From: Fimbriimonadia bacterium
GTDB lineage: Bacteria; Armatimonadota; Fimbriimonadia; Fimbriimonadales; Fimbriimonadaceae
Assembly: GCA_030427425.1 (NCBI GenBank)
Contig: JAUICQ010000005.1
Coordinates: forward strand, 62,001-126,000
Direction of reading: 5' to 3'
DNA: 64,000 bases
Numbering within the stretch: the stretch's first letter is position 1; each line of letters opens with the position of its first letter. The notes under the pieces were generated by a model. That model was not told the DNA's origin. It worked only from the letters and a program-made list of their open reading frames with translations, and searched no databases. Shown here piece by piece: positions 34,415 through 44,294 of this stretch. A program made the translations under genes and the position numbers.

Positions 34415-36325
34415 ATGCCACATAATAAGCCAGTCGTTGTTTTAGTTGGAAATCCAAACTCTGGAAAGACCACTCTTTTCAATGCTCTAACGGGGTCACA
34501 AGAAAAAACAGGAAACTACGCAGGTGTTACCGTAGAAAAAGTTAGCGCCAAGATGAATCTTGCCAGCATTCAAGTAGACTGTTTAGATGTACCTGGCATA
34601 TATAGTTTAGATCCGATATCCTTAGACGAAATGGTTGCCATTGAAATTATTAACGGCATTTCAGAAGAGAATATTAAACCAGATCTAATTGTTTATGTAC
34701 TAGACAGCAATAATCTCGAACGCCATCTCTATCTATACTCCCAGCTCGCAGAAAGCGGGATACCGATTATTGTAGCCCTCACCATGACCGACATCATCCC
34801 CGGCGGCAAGAACAGCATAGACTTAAAAATTCTATCGGAAAAATTAAGTACCGATGTTATCCCAGTTATCTACCATACAAAAGAAGGAATAGACCATCTA
34901 AGATCTTCTATTGAAAAATCGCTAAAAAATAAACCTATTCCTGCAATAAGCTTAGGAGAAAAACCAGAGAATGTCTCCATGGTTACCCACAGGTATAGAT
35001 GGGCTGCAAAAGTGAAGCAGGATGTTGTTGTAAATAAGGAGCCGTCCAAACGAAAATTCACATCAGATAGCATAGATAAATTACTGACTAATAAATTTTG
35101 GGGTCTTCTAGTATTCGTAGCTCTCATGCTAATAGTATTTGAATCGATCTATACTTTTGCAGGCCCTATAATGGAGCTAATTGAAGCATTTTTTAGTACA
35201 GTTCGGCAGTATTCAAGAGAATATCTAACCGATATCCCTATTCTTAAATCTATGATTGTAAACGGTATTCTGCCTGGAGTAGGCACTACTGTTATGTTCC
35301 TGCCACAGATATCTATCCTATTTTTCTTTATTACTGTTCTTGAGAGCACTGGATACTTAGCGAGAGCAGCATTTCTTATGGATAAACTTTTAGGCTGGTG
35401 CGGATTAAACGGTAGATCGTTCATACCCCTTATGTCTAGTTATGCGTGTGCTGTTCCTGGCATTATGTCTACAAGAGTGATTCCTGACGCTAAAGCCAGA
35501 TTAGCCACACTGCTTGTTGCACCACTGATGAGCTGTAGTGCAAGATTACCTATTTATATCCTTATCATCGGAACTTTTATTGAGCCTCATCTGGGTCCGA
35601 TATGGGCTGGTGTCACTCTGTTCGCTATGCATATTTTAGGACTCTTTGTGGCGATACCAGTTATATTCGTTATTAACAAAGGCATTATAAAGAGTCCGCA
35701 AATGCCTTTTATCATGGAACTACCTAATTATCAGTGGCCAAAATGGAAAGATGTATTTAATTTGGTTTACAGAAGATCTAAACAATTTGTTAAAGAAGCA
35801 GGATCCACTATTGTTGTACTCAGTATTATCATCTGGGCATTAACATCATTCCCTACCACAGGTGAAGAGAGTAATTACACAATGGATAATCAGAAAGAGT
35901 TATACTCCCAACTGGAGGGATCTTATCTGGGAAAATTTGGAAAATTTATCGAACCAGTATTCACCCCATTAGGATTCGACTGGCGGATATCCACTGCTAT
36001 AGTTGCTAGCTTCCCTGCTCGCGAAGTAGTAATAACATCATTAAGCATCATGTTCCAATCGGAAGCAACCTCGGAAGACTCCACCGATCTGAGAAGCATC
36101 CTGAAAAATGCTAAAAATAATAAAGGAGAACCGATTGTTGATGGCTGGAGTGCAGCAGGACTCATGATATTTTTTGCCTTATGCTGTCAATGCACGGCCA
36201 CCCTAGTTACCATAAAAAATGAAACAGGCACCTGGAAATGGCCGATTTTTGTATTCACATACATGACTCTTCTCGCTTACGCTGGGGCATACCTAGTACA
36301 AATCATTAAATTTGTAGTAAAATAA
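34415..36325 (+). CDS. feoB: Ferrous iron transporter FeoB
   Basis: This 636-residue protein has an N-terminal G domain, G1 GNPNSGKTTLFNALTG, G2/G3 GVTVEKVSA and DVPGIYSLDPIS, G4-like TMTD. The membrane part has the Gate motifs GVGTTVMFLPQISILFFFI and FPAREVVITSLSIMFQ. GCGLNGRSFIPLMSSYACAVPGI and SCSARLPIYILI are the conserved metal-pathway segments. FeoA is not adjacent, and the protein is shorter than typical 700+ residue forms. It imports Fe2+ across the inner membrane. Confidence 0.95.
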   Translation: MPHNKPVVVLVGNPNSGKTTLFNALTGSQEKTGNYAGVTVEKVSAKMNLASIQVDCLDVPGIYSLDPISLDEMVAIEIINGISEENIKPDLIVYVLDSNNLERHLYLYSQLAESGIPIIVALTMTDIIPGGKNSIDLKILSEKLSTDVIPVIYHTKEGIDHLRSSIEKSLKNKPIPAISLGEKPENVSMVTHRYRWAAKVKQDVVVNKEPSKRKFTSDSIDKLLTNKFWGLLVFVALMLIVFESIYTFAGPIMELIEAFFSTVRQYSREYLTDIPILKSMIVNGILPGVGTTVMFLPQISILFFFITVLESTGYLARAAFLMDKLLGWCGLNGRSFIPLMSSYACAVPGIMSTRVIPDAKARLATLLVAPLMSCSARLPIYILIIGTFIEPHLGPIWAGVTLFAMHILGLFVAIPVIFVINKGIIKSPQMPFIMELPNYQWPKWKDVFNLVYRRSKQFVKEAGSTIVVLSIIIWALTSFPTTGEESNYTMDNQKELYSQLEGSYLGKFGKFIEPVFTPLGFDWRISTAIVASFPAREVVITSLSIMFQSEATSEDSTDLRSILKNAKNNKGEPIVDGWSAAGLMIFFALCCQCTATLVTIKNETGTWKWPIFVFTYMTLLAYAGAYLVQIIKFVVK

Positions 36326-36400
36326 AAATCGCTCAAACACAAAACTGTTAAAAAGAAGTGTATATTATTATTTTGGGTAACATTTTAAAACACATACATC

Positions 36401-39055
36401 ATGAAAAAATTAGTCATTGTAGAATCTCCGGCAAAAGCAAAAACTATTTCTCAGTTTTTAGGATCGGAATATAACGTACTGGCCAGCTTTGGTCATATCC
36501 GCGATCTTCCAGAAAGCGCTGACGATATACCAGCAGATCTTAAAAAAGAGAAATGGGCTAGGCTAGGTGTAAATGTTAATAATAATTTTGAACCTATATA
36601 TGTAGTTAATTCCCAGAAAAAAAAATATGTAGATAATCTGAAAAAAGCCCTAAGCAATTCCTCAGAACTACTACTCGCAACTGATGAAGATAGAGAAGGA
36701 GAAAGTATCAGTTGGCATATTCTACAATTACTTAAACCCAAAAAAGAGATCCCCATAAAACGGATTGTATTCCATGAAATTACTCCCGAAGCCATAGAGC
36801 ATGCTATAGAAAACTCTAGAGACATTAATCAGTACCTGGTAAAAGCACAAGAAGCAAGAAGGATTCTTGATAGATTATACGGATATACCCTCTCTCCACT
36901 TCTGTGGAAAAAAGTTGCTCCAAAACTAAGTGCAGGAAGAGTGCAGAGCGTAGCTGTTAAACTAACCGTGGAACGGGAAAGGCAGAGAATGAAATTCCAA
37001 TCGGCAACATATTGGGATTTAGAAGCCAATCTTAATGCTGAAGATGGAAAGTTTAAAGCTAAACTAATTGAGATTGATGGCAAAAAAGTAGCTCAAGGAA
37101 AACATTTTAATCCTGAAACTGGTGAACTAGCTGATAAGAAGGCTATCCTCTTAAAAGAAGACGATGCTAAAAAATACGCTAAAACATCACTGCAATCTAA
37201 GCCATGGACTGTTACTAAACTACAAACTACCCCAGGAAAAGAGAATCAGCCTGCACCATTCATGACCTCTACACTACAACAAGAGGCCAGTAGGAAACTA
37301 AGGTATACAGCCAAACGCACTATGCAGATTGCACAGAATCTTTACGAAGGTATAGACTTACAAGGAGAACGTGTTGGTCTCATTACCTATATGCGTACCG
37401 ATAGCTTAACCCTTTCCAATCGGGCACTCAGCCAAGCTAGAGAGATGATTGAAAAAACGTTTGGAAAAGAGTATCTCCCTGATAGACCCAATGTTTATAA
37501 GACTAAATCTAAGAACGCACAAGAAGCACACGAAGCTATCAGACCCACCGATCTACGTAGACATCCCAAAGATGTTAAGCCGTTCCTTTCTGATGAACAG
37601 TTTAAACTCTACGAACTAATCTGGAAAAGAACATTAGCCTCACAGATGAATCCGGCACAGGTAGAACGTACACAGGTAGAAGTTACAGTAGACGTTAACG
37701 GTGAAAAATTTATCTTTAGCGCATCTGGTAAACAGATTGTCTTCCCAGGATTCTTAAAAGCCTACGTTGAAGGTTCGGACGATCCAGAAGCATCTCTAGA
37801 ATCGAAAGAGACTCTATTACCTAAGTTAGCCATGAACATGGTTTTAGATGCTAAAGAAGTAAACGCACTATCCCATAGCACAAGACCACCTGCCAGATAT
37901 ACAGAAGCTAGCTTAATTAAAAAACTAGAAGAAGAAGGAGTAGGACGACCCAGTACCTATGCCAGCATTCTTAGTACCATCCAAGATAGAGGATATATCA
38001 ACAAAAAAGGGAATGAACTCATTCCTACATTCACTGCATTCGCCGTAACAGGTCTGCTAGAAAATAACTTTACCGATCTTGTTAACATCGTTTTTACCGC
38101 TAAAATGGAAGATGAACTGGATGAAATATCTAACGGAAAAATAAATTCGGTAGATTACCTCCAAAACTTCTATTTTGGGAACGAACAATCACCAGGTATA
38201 GAACCACAAGTACAGAGCAAGGAAGCAGTTATTCCTTATCCTGCTATAGAGATTGTAAACTTCCAGAATCCTGAAGAAAAAATACTCGTGAAAGTGGGCA
38301 GATTCGGTCCGTATGTTCAGAGAGGAGAGGGTGGAAAAGGAAATATTGCATCACTCCCTGCAGATATTCCCCCTGCTGAACTTTCCTATGAAAAATGCCT
38401 TGAACTTATTGAAAAAGGTGGCGGCAGTAACGGAGAGATAATAGGTCAACAGCCTGAAACTGGTAGAAATGTATTGCTAAAGGCGGGTCCGTACGGTAGT
38501 TACCTAGAAATAGAACAGACAGAAGAAGAAAAAAATGAGAAGTTGAAACCTAAGCGCGTCCCTCTACCAAAAGGAATGAATAGTACTGAGGTAGATAAGA
38601 GATGGGCAGAATTTTTAAGCACGCTACCCAAGAGTCTTGGAACACATCCTGATACCAATGAAGATATTACTCTTAATGTAGGGCCGTATGGCAGTTATAT
38701 TATCTCAGGAAATACACGTGCCAATATCACCGATTACACTCAGTTGCCACTTCTTAATATACAAGATGCTATTCAGTTATTAAAAGATACCGGCACTACT
38801 AGTGATAGGGGTAGAGTTAGCACTGCAGCTATCATTAAAGACCTATCTAGCGAAACAAAGGGAAAAACTAAACTGCAGATAATGAAAGGCAGATACGGAC
38901 CGTATGTGACAAATGGTAAAGTGAATGCTACCATACCTAAAGATGTAGATCCCGAAGCCATTAGTTTAGAAAAAGCCCTAGAGCTAATCGACGCCAAAGG
39001 ATCGACCTCTAAGACTAAGAAAAGTACTGTGAAAACAAAGGCTACTAAAAAGTAA
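36401..39055 (+). CDS. topA: DNA topoisomerase I (type IA)
   Basis: The 884-residue protein has an N-terminal Toprim domain KLVIVESPAKAKTISQFLG, then LLATDEDREGESISWHI (DxDxE-like). The active-site Tyr lies in LITYMRTDSLTLS, and ARYTEASLIKKLEEEGVGRPSTYASIL is also typical. The C-terminus has no zinc-finger cysteines; it has four tandem Topo C-terminal repeats (KVGRFGPYVQRGEGG, KAGPYGSYLEIEQ, NVGPYGSYIISG, MKGRYGPYVTNGK). It relaxes negative supercoils. The basic SKTKKSTVKTKATKK tail is typical too. Confidence 0.96.
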   Translation: MKKLVIVESPAKAKTISQFLGSEYNVLASFGHIRDLPESADDIPADLKKEKWARLGVNVNNNFEPIYVVNSQKKKYVDNLKKALSNSSELLLATDEDREGESISWHILQLLKPKKEIPIKRIVFHEITPEAIEHAIENSRDINQYLVKAQEARRILDRLYGYTLSPLLWKKVAPKLSAGRVQSVAVKLTVERERQRMKFQSATYWDLEANLNAEDGKFKAKLIEIDGKKVAQGKHFNPETGELADKKAILLKEDDAKKYAKTSLQSKPWTVTKLQTTPGKENQPAPFMTSTLQQEASRKLRYTAKRTMQIAQNLYEGIDLQGERVGLITYMRTDSLTLSNRALSQAREMIEKTFGKEYLPDRPNVYKTKSKNAQEAHEAIRPTDLRRHPKDVKPFLSDEQFKLYELIWKRTLASQMNPAQVERTQVEVTVDVNGEKFIFSASGKQIVFPGFLKAYVEGSDDPEASLESKETLLPKLAMNMVLDAKEVNALSHSTRPPARYTEASLIKKLEEEGVGRPSTYASILSTIQDRGYINKKGNELIPTFTAFAVTGLLENNFTDLVNIVFTAKMEDELDEISNGKINSVDYLQNFYFGNEQSPGIEPQVQSKEAVIPYPAIEIVNFQNPEEKILVKVGRFGPYVQRGEGGKGNIASLPADIPPAELSYEKCLELIEKGGGSNGEIIGQQPETGRNVLLKAGPYGSYLEIEQTEEEKNEKLKPKRVPLPKGMNSTEVDKRWAEFLSTLPKSLGTHPDTNEDITLNVGPYGSYIISGNTRANITDYTQLPLLNIQDAIQLLKDTGTTSDRGRVSTAAIIKDLSSETKGKTKLQIMKGRYGPYVTNGKVNATIPKDVDPEAISLEKALELIDAKGSTSKTKKSTVKTKATKK

Positions 39056-39144
39056 TCTTTCAATGATTAAGATTTTTCTTTAACAAAGGATTGCAAAAGG
39101 CGTATAATTATAAGTATAAGATTAAAAATTAGAGAGTATTAAAT

Positions 39145-39534
39145 ATGATTTCTATAACACAACGAGCATCACAAGAATTATTAGAACTAATAAAGTCGCA
39201 AGGAGCTGAAGAAGCAGCAGTACGAGTATGGGTTGCAGGAGGCGGTTGCTCCGGTCTCTCCTACGGTATGGCACTAGATACCGAAAAGCCTGAAGCAGAG
39301 GACAGCACCTTTGTAGAGCAAGGTATTAATGTTATTATTGATAAAATGAGTCAACAGTACATGGATGGAGCTGTTATAGATTTCGTAGAAGATGAGATGG
39401 GTGGCGGATTCAAAATTGATAACCCTAACGCTACTAACACCTGTGGATGCGGATCGTCCTTCAGCTCCAATTGCGGAGATGCACCTGCTAACGGTGGCGG
39501 CGGATGCGGTTCTGGCGGCGGATGCTGCGGTTAA
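39145..39534 (+). CDS. erpA: A-type iron-sulfur carrier (HesB/ErpA family) with Gly/Cys-rich tail
   Basis: The 129-residue protein has an ErpA/IscA core: ITQRASQELLELIKSQ, RVWVAGGGCSGLSYGMAL (first Cys) and IDNPNATNTCGCG (Cys-Gly-Cys). Beyond the normal end lies a 30-residue extension rich in Gly, Ser and Cys (GGGGCGSGGGCCG) with at least four extra Cys, not part of the minimal family. It carries Fe-S clusters to apo-proteins. The ferredoxin gene follows after 35 bases, so both probably belong to one transcript after topA. Confidence 0.9.
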   Translation: MISITQRASQELLELIKSQGAEEAAVRVWVAGGGCSGLSYGMALDTEKPEAEDSTFVEQGINVIIDKMSQQYMDGAVIDFVEDEMGGGFKIDNPNATNTCGCGSSFSSNCGDAPANGGGGCGSGGGCCG

Positions 39535-39569
39535 TTAGGTACCCTTTTAATTAGGAGAGTAAGTTAAAA

Positions 39570-39827
39570 GTGCCCTATATAGTAACAGAATCTTGTAAAG
39601 GCGTTAAGGATAAATCGTGCTTAAGTGTATGCCCCGTAGATTGCATCTATGATAGCGATGAAGAGGATATGGTATACATACACCCGGATCAGTGCATCGA
39701 TTGCGGGCTGTGCGAACCAGAATGCCCTGTAAACGCCATCTTCACAGACATGGATCTCCCTGAAGAGATGCAAGAGTACGTAGAAATTAATAAAACAAAA
39801 GCAGAAGAGCTTATGAATAAGTCCTGA
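39570..39827 (+). CDS. 7Fe-type ferredoxin (FdxA-like)
   Basis: This 85-residue ferredoxin has Cys9, 17, 21 and 25 followed by a 4Fe-4S CIDCGLCEPECP motif. The order C-x7-C-x3-C-x3-C matches Azotobacter FdxA; the free cysteine of FdxA at the fourth position is replaced. The end EEMQEYVEINKTKAEELM resembles the helix of FdxA. The start codon is GTG, with GGAG 12-15 bases upstream. It is a low-potential electron carrier; partner unknown. Confidence 0.92.
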   Translation: MPYIVTESCKGVKDKSCLSVCPVDCIYDSDEEDMVYIHPDQCIDCGLCEPECPVNAIFTDMDLPEEMQEYVEINKTKAEELMNKS

Positions 39828-39846
39828 TTGATATCAATCAGGACTT
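39819..39846 (+). terminator. Perfect palindrome at the ferredoxin stop codon
   Basis: A 28-base perfect palindrome (AAGTCCTGATTGAT and its complement) overlaps the TGA stop. The following ATTATC has few T, so it is a weak or bidirectional terminator candidate serving fdx and the convergent lipoprotein gene. Confidence 0.6.
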
Positions 39847-39875
39847 ATTATCACTTCAATAGAATAATACAGATA

Positions 39876-41768
39876 CTAATGCCGAATCTCTTCTATTTCT
39901 GGAGTTACTGATAACCACGCATCCCAGTTTGTCTGCTTTTTAAACTGTAACTTATCATAATAGCGTTCGAATCTACTAAATACATTAGACGGAGAAACAT
40001 CAATTGATATTCCGTAACTACGTTTACATTTTTCCGTATGCAAAGAAGGATGATGATCACAACTAGCTGTATTCCCTTTCACAATCAGACATTTACTATT
40101 GATAAAAGCACTAATAGCAGCGTTGATAGAGCCGGCAACGGCTTCTGGAAGCTGCTTTTGCTTCATCTTAATGAGAAAATCTAGTAGATCATAATAATAA
40201 AGATGCTTAAATTTCTTGGCACTATTTAACGCATGAATATACGCATCTTTTATTTCCAAGGAATGCTCACTAAGAACCTTACTCAGAGATTTCAATGCTC
40301 TATTAAGATGCTTCAGATTTTTCGTACATAGCAGACTCTCCTCTACCGGTTTAGAATTATATGGCCCATGGGTTATGGTCTTCATGATAAAGTGCTCTAA
40401 TACACTCTCAGTACTTTCATGAGCAGAGTTACAGATATCTTCCATAATCTTATCATAAGGGAATCCGGGACCTGGGGGAGATTCCTGACTCCCCACAACG
40501 AAATCGGCCACATTCACTAGCTCTGTTGCCACTTCTACGCTCATCATCAAGCTAGCATCCCAGATAAAAGCATCTAAATGAATACCTTGAAATATTTCCT
40601 GCAACTCCCATATAGAAATAAACCTACATGAATGTTCATCATGATTAAAGAATCTAGTGGTACTATTGATATTGGATTCTTGATTATAACCATGATCAAA
40701 ACTTAGTCTAGTAATATCATTTTCTAAGACACTTTCAATCGGTTTCCAACCATGACCATGCCCCCAATATAAGAATATTTTTCTATTAGAAGGATAATTT
40801 TCTAGTCCCCAATTGATAAACTTTCTCATATTGTTCTTATCACCAATATCATGATTCGGACCTAAATTCTCTAGAAGAATCATTTTAGGTTTAGATAATC
40901 CACTGTTTCTGATGAGAAATCTTCGAGTACCATCGAAAGTAACATTGGGTCGGTCGTGAGATTCTTTCTGCTTCCATTCTAATACAACCTGCACGTTCCT
41001 GTTTACCAATCCTTTTATCATCTGTTTTACATTAAGCAGTGAGAATGGATGGAGATTGCTTACACTGTTCATGTATAGGTATATGGTCCATTCAGGATTC
41101 TGGGTGGATTCTGATATATCGTACTGTATGTTTTTAGAGATACCTAACCTTGGTACACTAACTGTAAATTCCAATTCTCCAGCAGCAACAGGAATCATCA
41201 AGTTCTTGTTTTCATTTTTAACATTAAACTGATTAGTTACATTAATTGTATCGGGATGTATAGGTATATAAACATTTTTGTTTTTACCTGCATAGTATAT
41301 TGATATTGGTTCATCTACAGTAGGATTATTAGGCACGGAGAATACGTCTATATCATCCGGGGTAGCATCAAGTAAAATAGTTAATTCTGAATCTTTTATT
41401 TCATATAACGGTATTTCTAGTACACCTAGAAGTTCCCCTGTGGCATTTAATTCTGAATAGGTTTTAACAGATAGGAGGTCGTGCCCATCATCGTGTATCC
41501 GTAAATTGCAGATGTTTTCTTTATCAGAACAGGATAATATCATATTCTGCCTTATCTCTGTACTGGGGGATATTACTTGAATATGTTGAGATTTAACTCT
41601 GGAATTCTTCTCTGTACAAAAAGATTTGTATGTAATAGTTCTATTCACTACGGTTTCTACTTTAGAAACATGAGAGGTTCTTTCGAAATATTCTGGCACT
41701 CCACAGCTAGAGATGAGAACAATACTAATCAACAATATAAAGAATTTCCTATATTTTACAATACGCAT
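39876..41768 (-). CDS. Clostripain-like (C11) lipoprotein with catalytic Cys replaced by Ser
   Basis: ATG 41768 is chosen because AGGAC lies upstream and a signal peptide begins there (MRIVKYRKFFILLISIVLISS, lipobox ISSC). The N-terminal 215 residues are beta-rich. From about residue 225 it matches peptidase family C11: WTIYLYMNSVSNLHPFSLLN, INWGLENYPSNRKIFLYWGHGHGW (catalytic His), IHLDAFIWDASLMMSVEVAT and VVGSQESPPGPGFPYD. In active C11 enzymes the second site reads DACLM; here the Cys is Ser (AGC codon at 40551-40553). The protease is therefore probably inactive or altered. It lies after the HAF-like gene. Confidence 0.78.
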   Translation of the reverse strand: MRIVKYRKFFILLISIVLISSCGVPEYFERTSHVSKVETVVNRTITYKSFCTEKNSRVKSQHIQVISPSTEIRQNMILSCSDKENICNLRIHDDGHDLLSVKTYSELNATGELLGVLEIPLYEIKDSELTILLDATPDDIDVFSVPNNPTVDEPISIYYAGKNKNVYIPIHPDTINVTNQFNVKNENKNLMIPVAAGELEFTVSVPRLGISKNIQYDISESTQNPEWTIYLYMNSVSNLHPFSLLNVKQMIKGLVNRNVQVVLEWKQKESHDRPNVTFDGTRRFLIRNSGLSKPKMILLENLGPNHDIGDKNNMRKFINWGLENYPSNRKIFLYWGHGHGWKPIESVLENDITRLSFDHGYNQESNINSTTRFFNHDEHSCRFISIWELQEIFQGIHLDAFIWDASLMMSVEVATELVNVADFVVGSQESPPGPGFPYDKIMEDICNSAHESTESVLEHFIMKTITHGPYNSKPVEESLLCTKNLKHLNRALKSLSKVLSEHSLEIKDAYIHALNSAKKFKHLYYYDLLDFLIKMKQKQLPEAVAGSINAAISAFINSKCLIVKGNTASCDHHPSLHTEKCKRSYGISIDVSPSNVFSRFERYYDKLQFKKQTNWDAWLSVTPEIEEIRH

Positions 41769-41896
41769 GCTGTAAGGTCCTATTAACATTTTTGGAGCAC
41801 TATAGATAATTATGGAATGAATGAACTAGAAATACTATAAAAATTGTCTTGTTATAATAATAAATCGAGAGAGTAAAGGGAGTATGGATATTCTTA

Positions 41897-43192
41897 TTAA
41901 ATGAATTTGTCAATATTAAAGGATGCAGTATAGGCTTCGTATGCTCCTAAAGAGTTCACACCAATCCCTGCAATGTGCACTAGAGAATCTTGTCCCAGTA
42001 TACATGTATCTACGGTTAATAATTTCCACGTACTAAGGTGCTCCATTGCAATATGAATCTCATTCTGCTCTTCTTTGTCATCAGTGAGTTCAGATCTCTT
42101 ACCATAAAAATCTATTAAGAACGACTTCAATGGAGTAATGGTATTCTCTTTGTCTTTTGTAGTAAATAAAAATGCTTCTATCTCTGGAACTAAATTCTCA
42201 TCTAATTTTCCAGAATCTTTTGAATTCAAGAATTGTATAACGTCGCCACAATATCCAAATCCAACACTACCACATTCTGTTAGTACTGTACCAACACTAT
42301 TTTTTTCCAGATAAAAATCTTTGGGATATTTTAACTTCTCTTTTTTCGAACCCTGCCATACAACAGCTTGTGGAAAGTTGCTAGTGCTTAGTTTGTCTGA
42401 ATAATTGAAAATAGTATGAAAAGTACCTAGTTTCACTTCATCATCACCTGATATTGAGCTCAATCTGTAACAGCCTTGCTCACTAGGATCTACTAGAAAA
42501 CTTGGCTTAGCATCACCTTCTTCTACTTCCCACTTAACGGAATACTCTTTATCATTTTTAACCATCCAGCCATATACTGTTTTAGAGTGTTCAGATAAAA
42601 CATTTCCATTAGGGCTACATTCAGATGGTACTAACAACGGATAAGTTTTACCAATGCCCGAACTACTATCAGTATCAATCTCTGCCATGAAGAAATCGGT
42701 GTCACTTTCTGGATAATATTTCCCTTTAAGCAGCATCCATTTTCCGTCTCGTGATATACCTGTAACAAATATTCCTTGAGAGTTTCTCTTAAATCTATCT
42801 GTGTCAAAAATGATGGTTCTGTTATCTACAAAAAGCGCACCAGATAAGCATAACGGCATTACGATATTCCCTGCCACTGCACTTCCATCTCTAGACATAC
42901 CGATACACTGTGTATTTAAAGCTGTTTCTAAAGGTGTTATGCCTACAATAGGATCCCATACACAAGCATAAGATGTAGATTTCTCACCAATTGAAAAATG
43001 GTAATTCCCTACTATCTTCTCCCTCGAAAAATTAATTCCCAAGGGTTCAAAGAATCCCCCATCTACAGCACTCTCTCCGTGGACTATTTTATTCAAATTT
43101 CCAAGAGCTTGAAATAGACTAGGCTTATATTGCCCCGTTGCTTCCTTGCATTTAATATGCACCAGGGCTAGTTCTGGCACAAACGCTTCCAT
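41897..43192 (-). CDS. HAF-repeat-like beta-propeller protein of unknown function
   Basis: This 431-residue protein shows repeated blocks of the pattern ACVWDP...GMSRDGSAVAGN and VTGISRDGKWMLLKG that resemble HAF/WD-like repeats of autotransporter or extracellular proteins. A later AVVWQGSKKEKLKYP repeats the pattern. There is no convincing signal peptide (start MEAFVPELALVHIKC) despite the extracellular look of the repeats. It is upstream of and co-oriented with the C11 lipoprotein, 128 bases apart. A cargo or sensor role is only speculation. Confidence 0.5.
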   Translation of the reverse strand: MEAFVPELALVHIKCKEATGQYKPSLFQALGNLNKIVHGESAVDGGFFEPLGINFSREKIVGNYHFSIGEKSTSYACVWDPIVGITPLETALNTQCIGMSRDGSAVAGNIVMPLCLSGALFVDNRTIIFDTDRFKRNSQGIFVTGISRDGKWMLLKGKYYPESDTDFFMAEIDTDSSSGIGKTYPLLVPSECSPNGNVLSEHSKTVYGWMVKNDKEYSVKWEVEEGDAKPSFLVDPSEQGCYRLSSISGDDEVKLGTFHTIFNYSDKLSTSNFPQAVVWQGSKKEKLKYPKDFYLEKNSVGTVLTECGSVGFGYCGDVIQFLNSKDSGKLDENLVPEIEAFLFTTKDKENTITPLKSFLIDFYGKRSELTDDKEEQNEIHIAMEHLSTWKLLTVDTCILGQDSLVHIAGIGVNSLGAYEAYTASFNIDKFI

Positions 43193-43341
43193 ATCTTAAT
43201 ATTAGGATTAATTTACACTCACCAACACAGGTTATTATACTAAATTTGCAAATATATTACAATAAATAGCATTTATACAGAAACACTTTTTACTTGGGCT
43301 GAATATTATCAAAATATAACAGAAAATACTAACTAACTTTG

Positions 43342-44253
43342 TTATGCTAAATTAATATTTTCGGTAGTAAATGAGTTCGCACCTAAACTACACAAAGCAT
43401 CATGAGCTAAATTGTTCTCTGTATTTAAAACATGCACTCTGGAAAGCTTATACTTGATAGCATCCGTAGCACCACTCCAACTTCCTCCTTTTCCGCATCT
43501 TGCATGCATAACATAAGAATTATTAGAAAAAGCATAGATGAACCGATTCCTTTCATGAGCCTGTTGTGCAGTAAAAATAGAACCTGGAGGATACTTAGAG
43601 ATTAAACATTTTTCGATTGCTGGTTGAGCTTCTAATTCCGTATCAGTAAAGCCTCGCGGCAAAATTTCAATATACTGACTCCCTTCGTTTTTAAGATAGG
43701 CATTAGCAGCAATGGTATCTGTACCGTTAGCGCCCCCAGAACACAAGGTATAACCCTCTAAGGCGACCTTTTCGGCCAATAAAATTGTAGCATCCTCTGT
43801 TTCTTTATCTATTTTTCTAGAGCCTACTATAGATATAGCTTTCTGTTGAAAAATATTACCTGACATCCAAACTACGGGAGGAATATTAAGATTAGCAGTA
43901 GAAAGCCAACGCACTGGGTAGTTATTACAGATTATTGTAGTTAACTTCTTATCATGAAAATACTTCTCAACAGTGCTTAAATGCTCTTTGTTACTTAAAA
44001 GTTCTATCTCCTCGTTTAAGTTAAGACGTGAAAACGTTTCTAGATAATTGTTTAGGGTTAGCTTATGTTGAATAATAAAATTTATTACAGACTTATGCCG
44101 ATAAAAATAGCTTCTTTCAAAGGTATTTAATAGTGGAGCATATAAAGAAGCTATAAGCAAAGCTATTTCTATACTGTAAACTTTATCTTCAGTGCTCTTT
44201 TGAGAAGGTATTTCTACAGTATTATTACATGTTGGTACAACTACGGAGGACAT
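43342..44253 (-). CDS. DprA/Smf-like Rossmann-fold protein
   Basis: The last 190 of 303 residues match the DprA (DNA processing) domain: PPVVWMSGNIFQQKAISIVGSRKIDKETE, LCSGGANGTDTIAANAYL, KYPPGSIFTAQQAHERNRFIYAFSNN, and the Gly-rich GKGGSWSGATDAI. The N-terminal 110 residues are helical, as in the DprA SAM-like region. DprA loads RecA on imported ssDNA; whether this short form does so is unknown, and no other competence gene is nearby. A SLOG-type nucleotide-binding role is the alternative. Confidence 0.75.
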   Translation of the reverse strand: MSSVVVPTCNNTVEIPSQKSTEDKVYSIEIALLIASLYAPLLNTFERSYFYRHKSVINFIIQHKLTLNNYLETFSRLNLNEEIELLSNKEHLSTVEKYFHDKKLTTIICNNYPVRWLSTANLNIPPVVWMSGNIFQQKAISIVGSRKIDKETEDATILLAEKVALEGYTLCSGGANGTDTIAANAYLKNEGSQYIEILPRGFTDTELEAQPAIEKCLISKYPPGSIFTAQQAHERNRFIYAFSNNSYVMHARCGKGGSWSGATDAIKYKLSRVHVLNTENNLAHDALCSLGANSFTTENINLA

Positions 44254-44294
44254 AAATTATTATACCATATAATGCATTATTCATGCTTTAGCAC

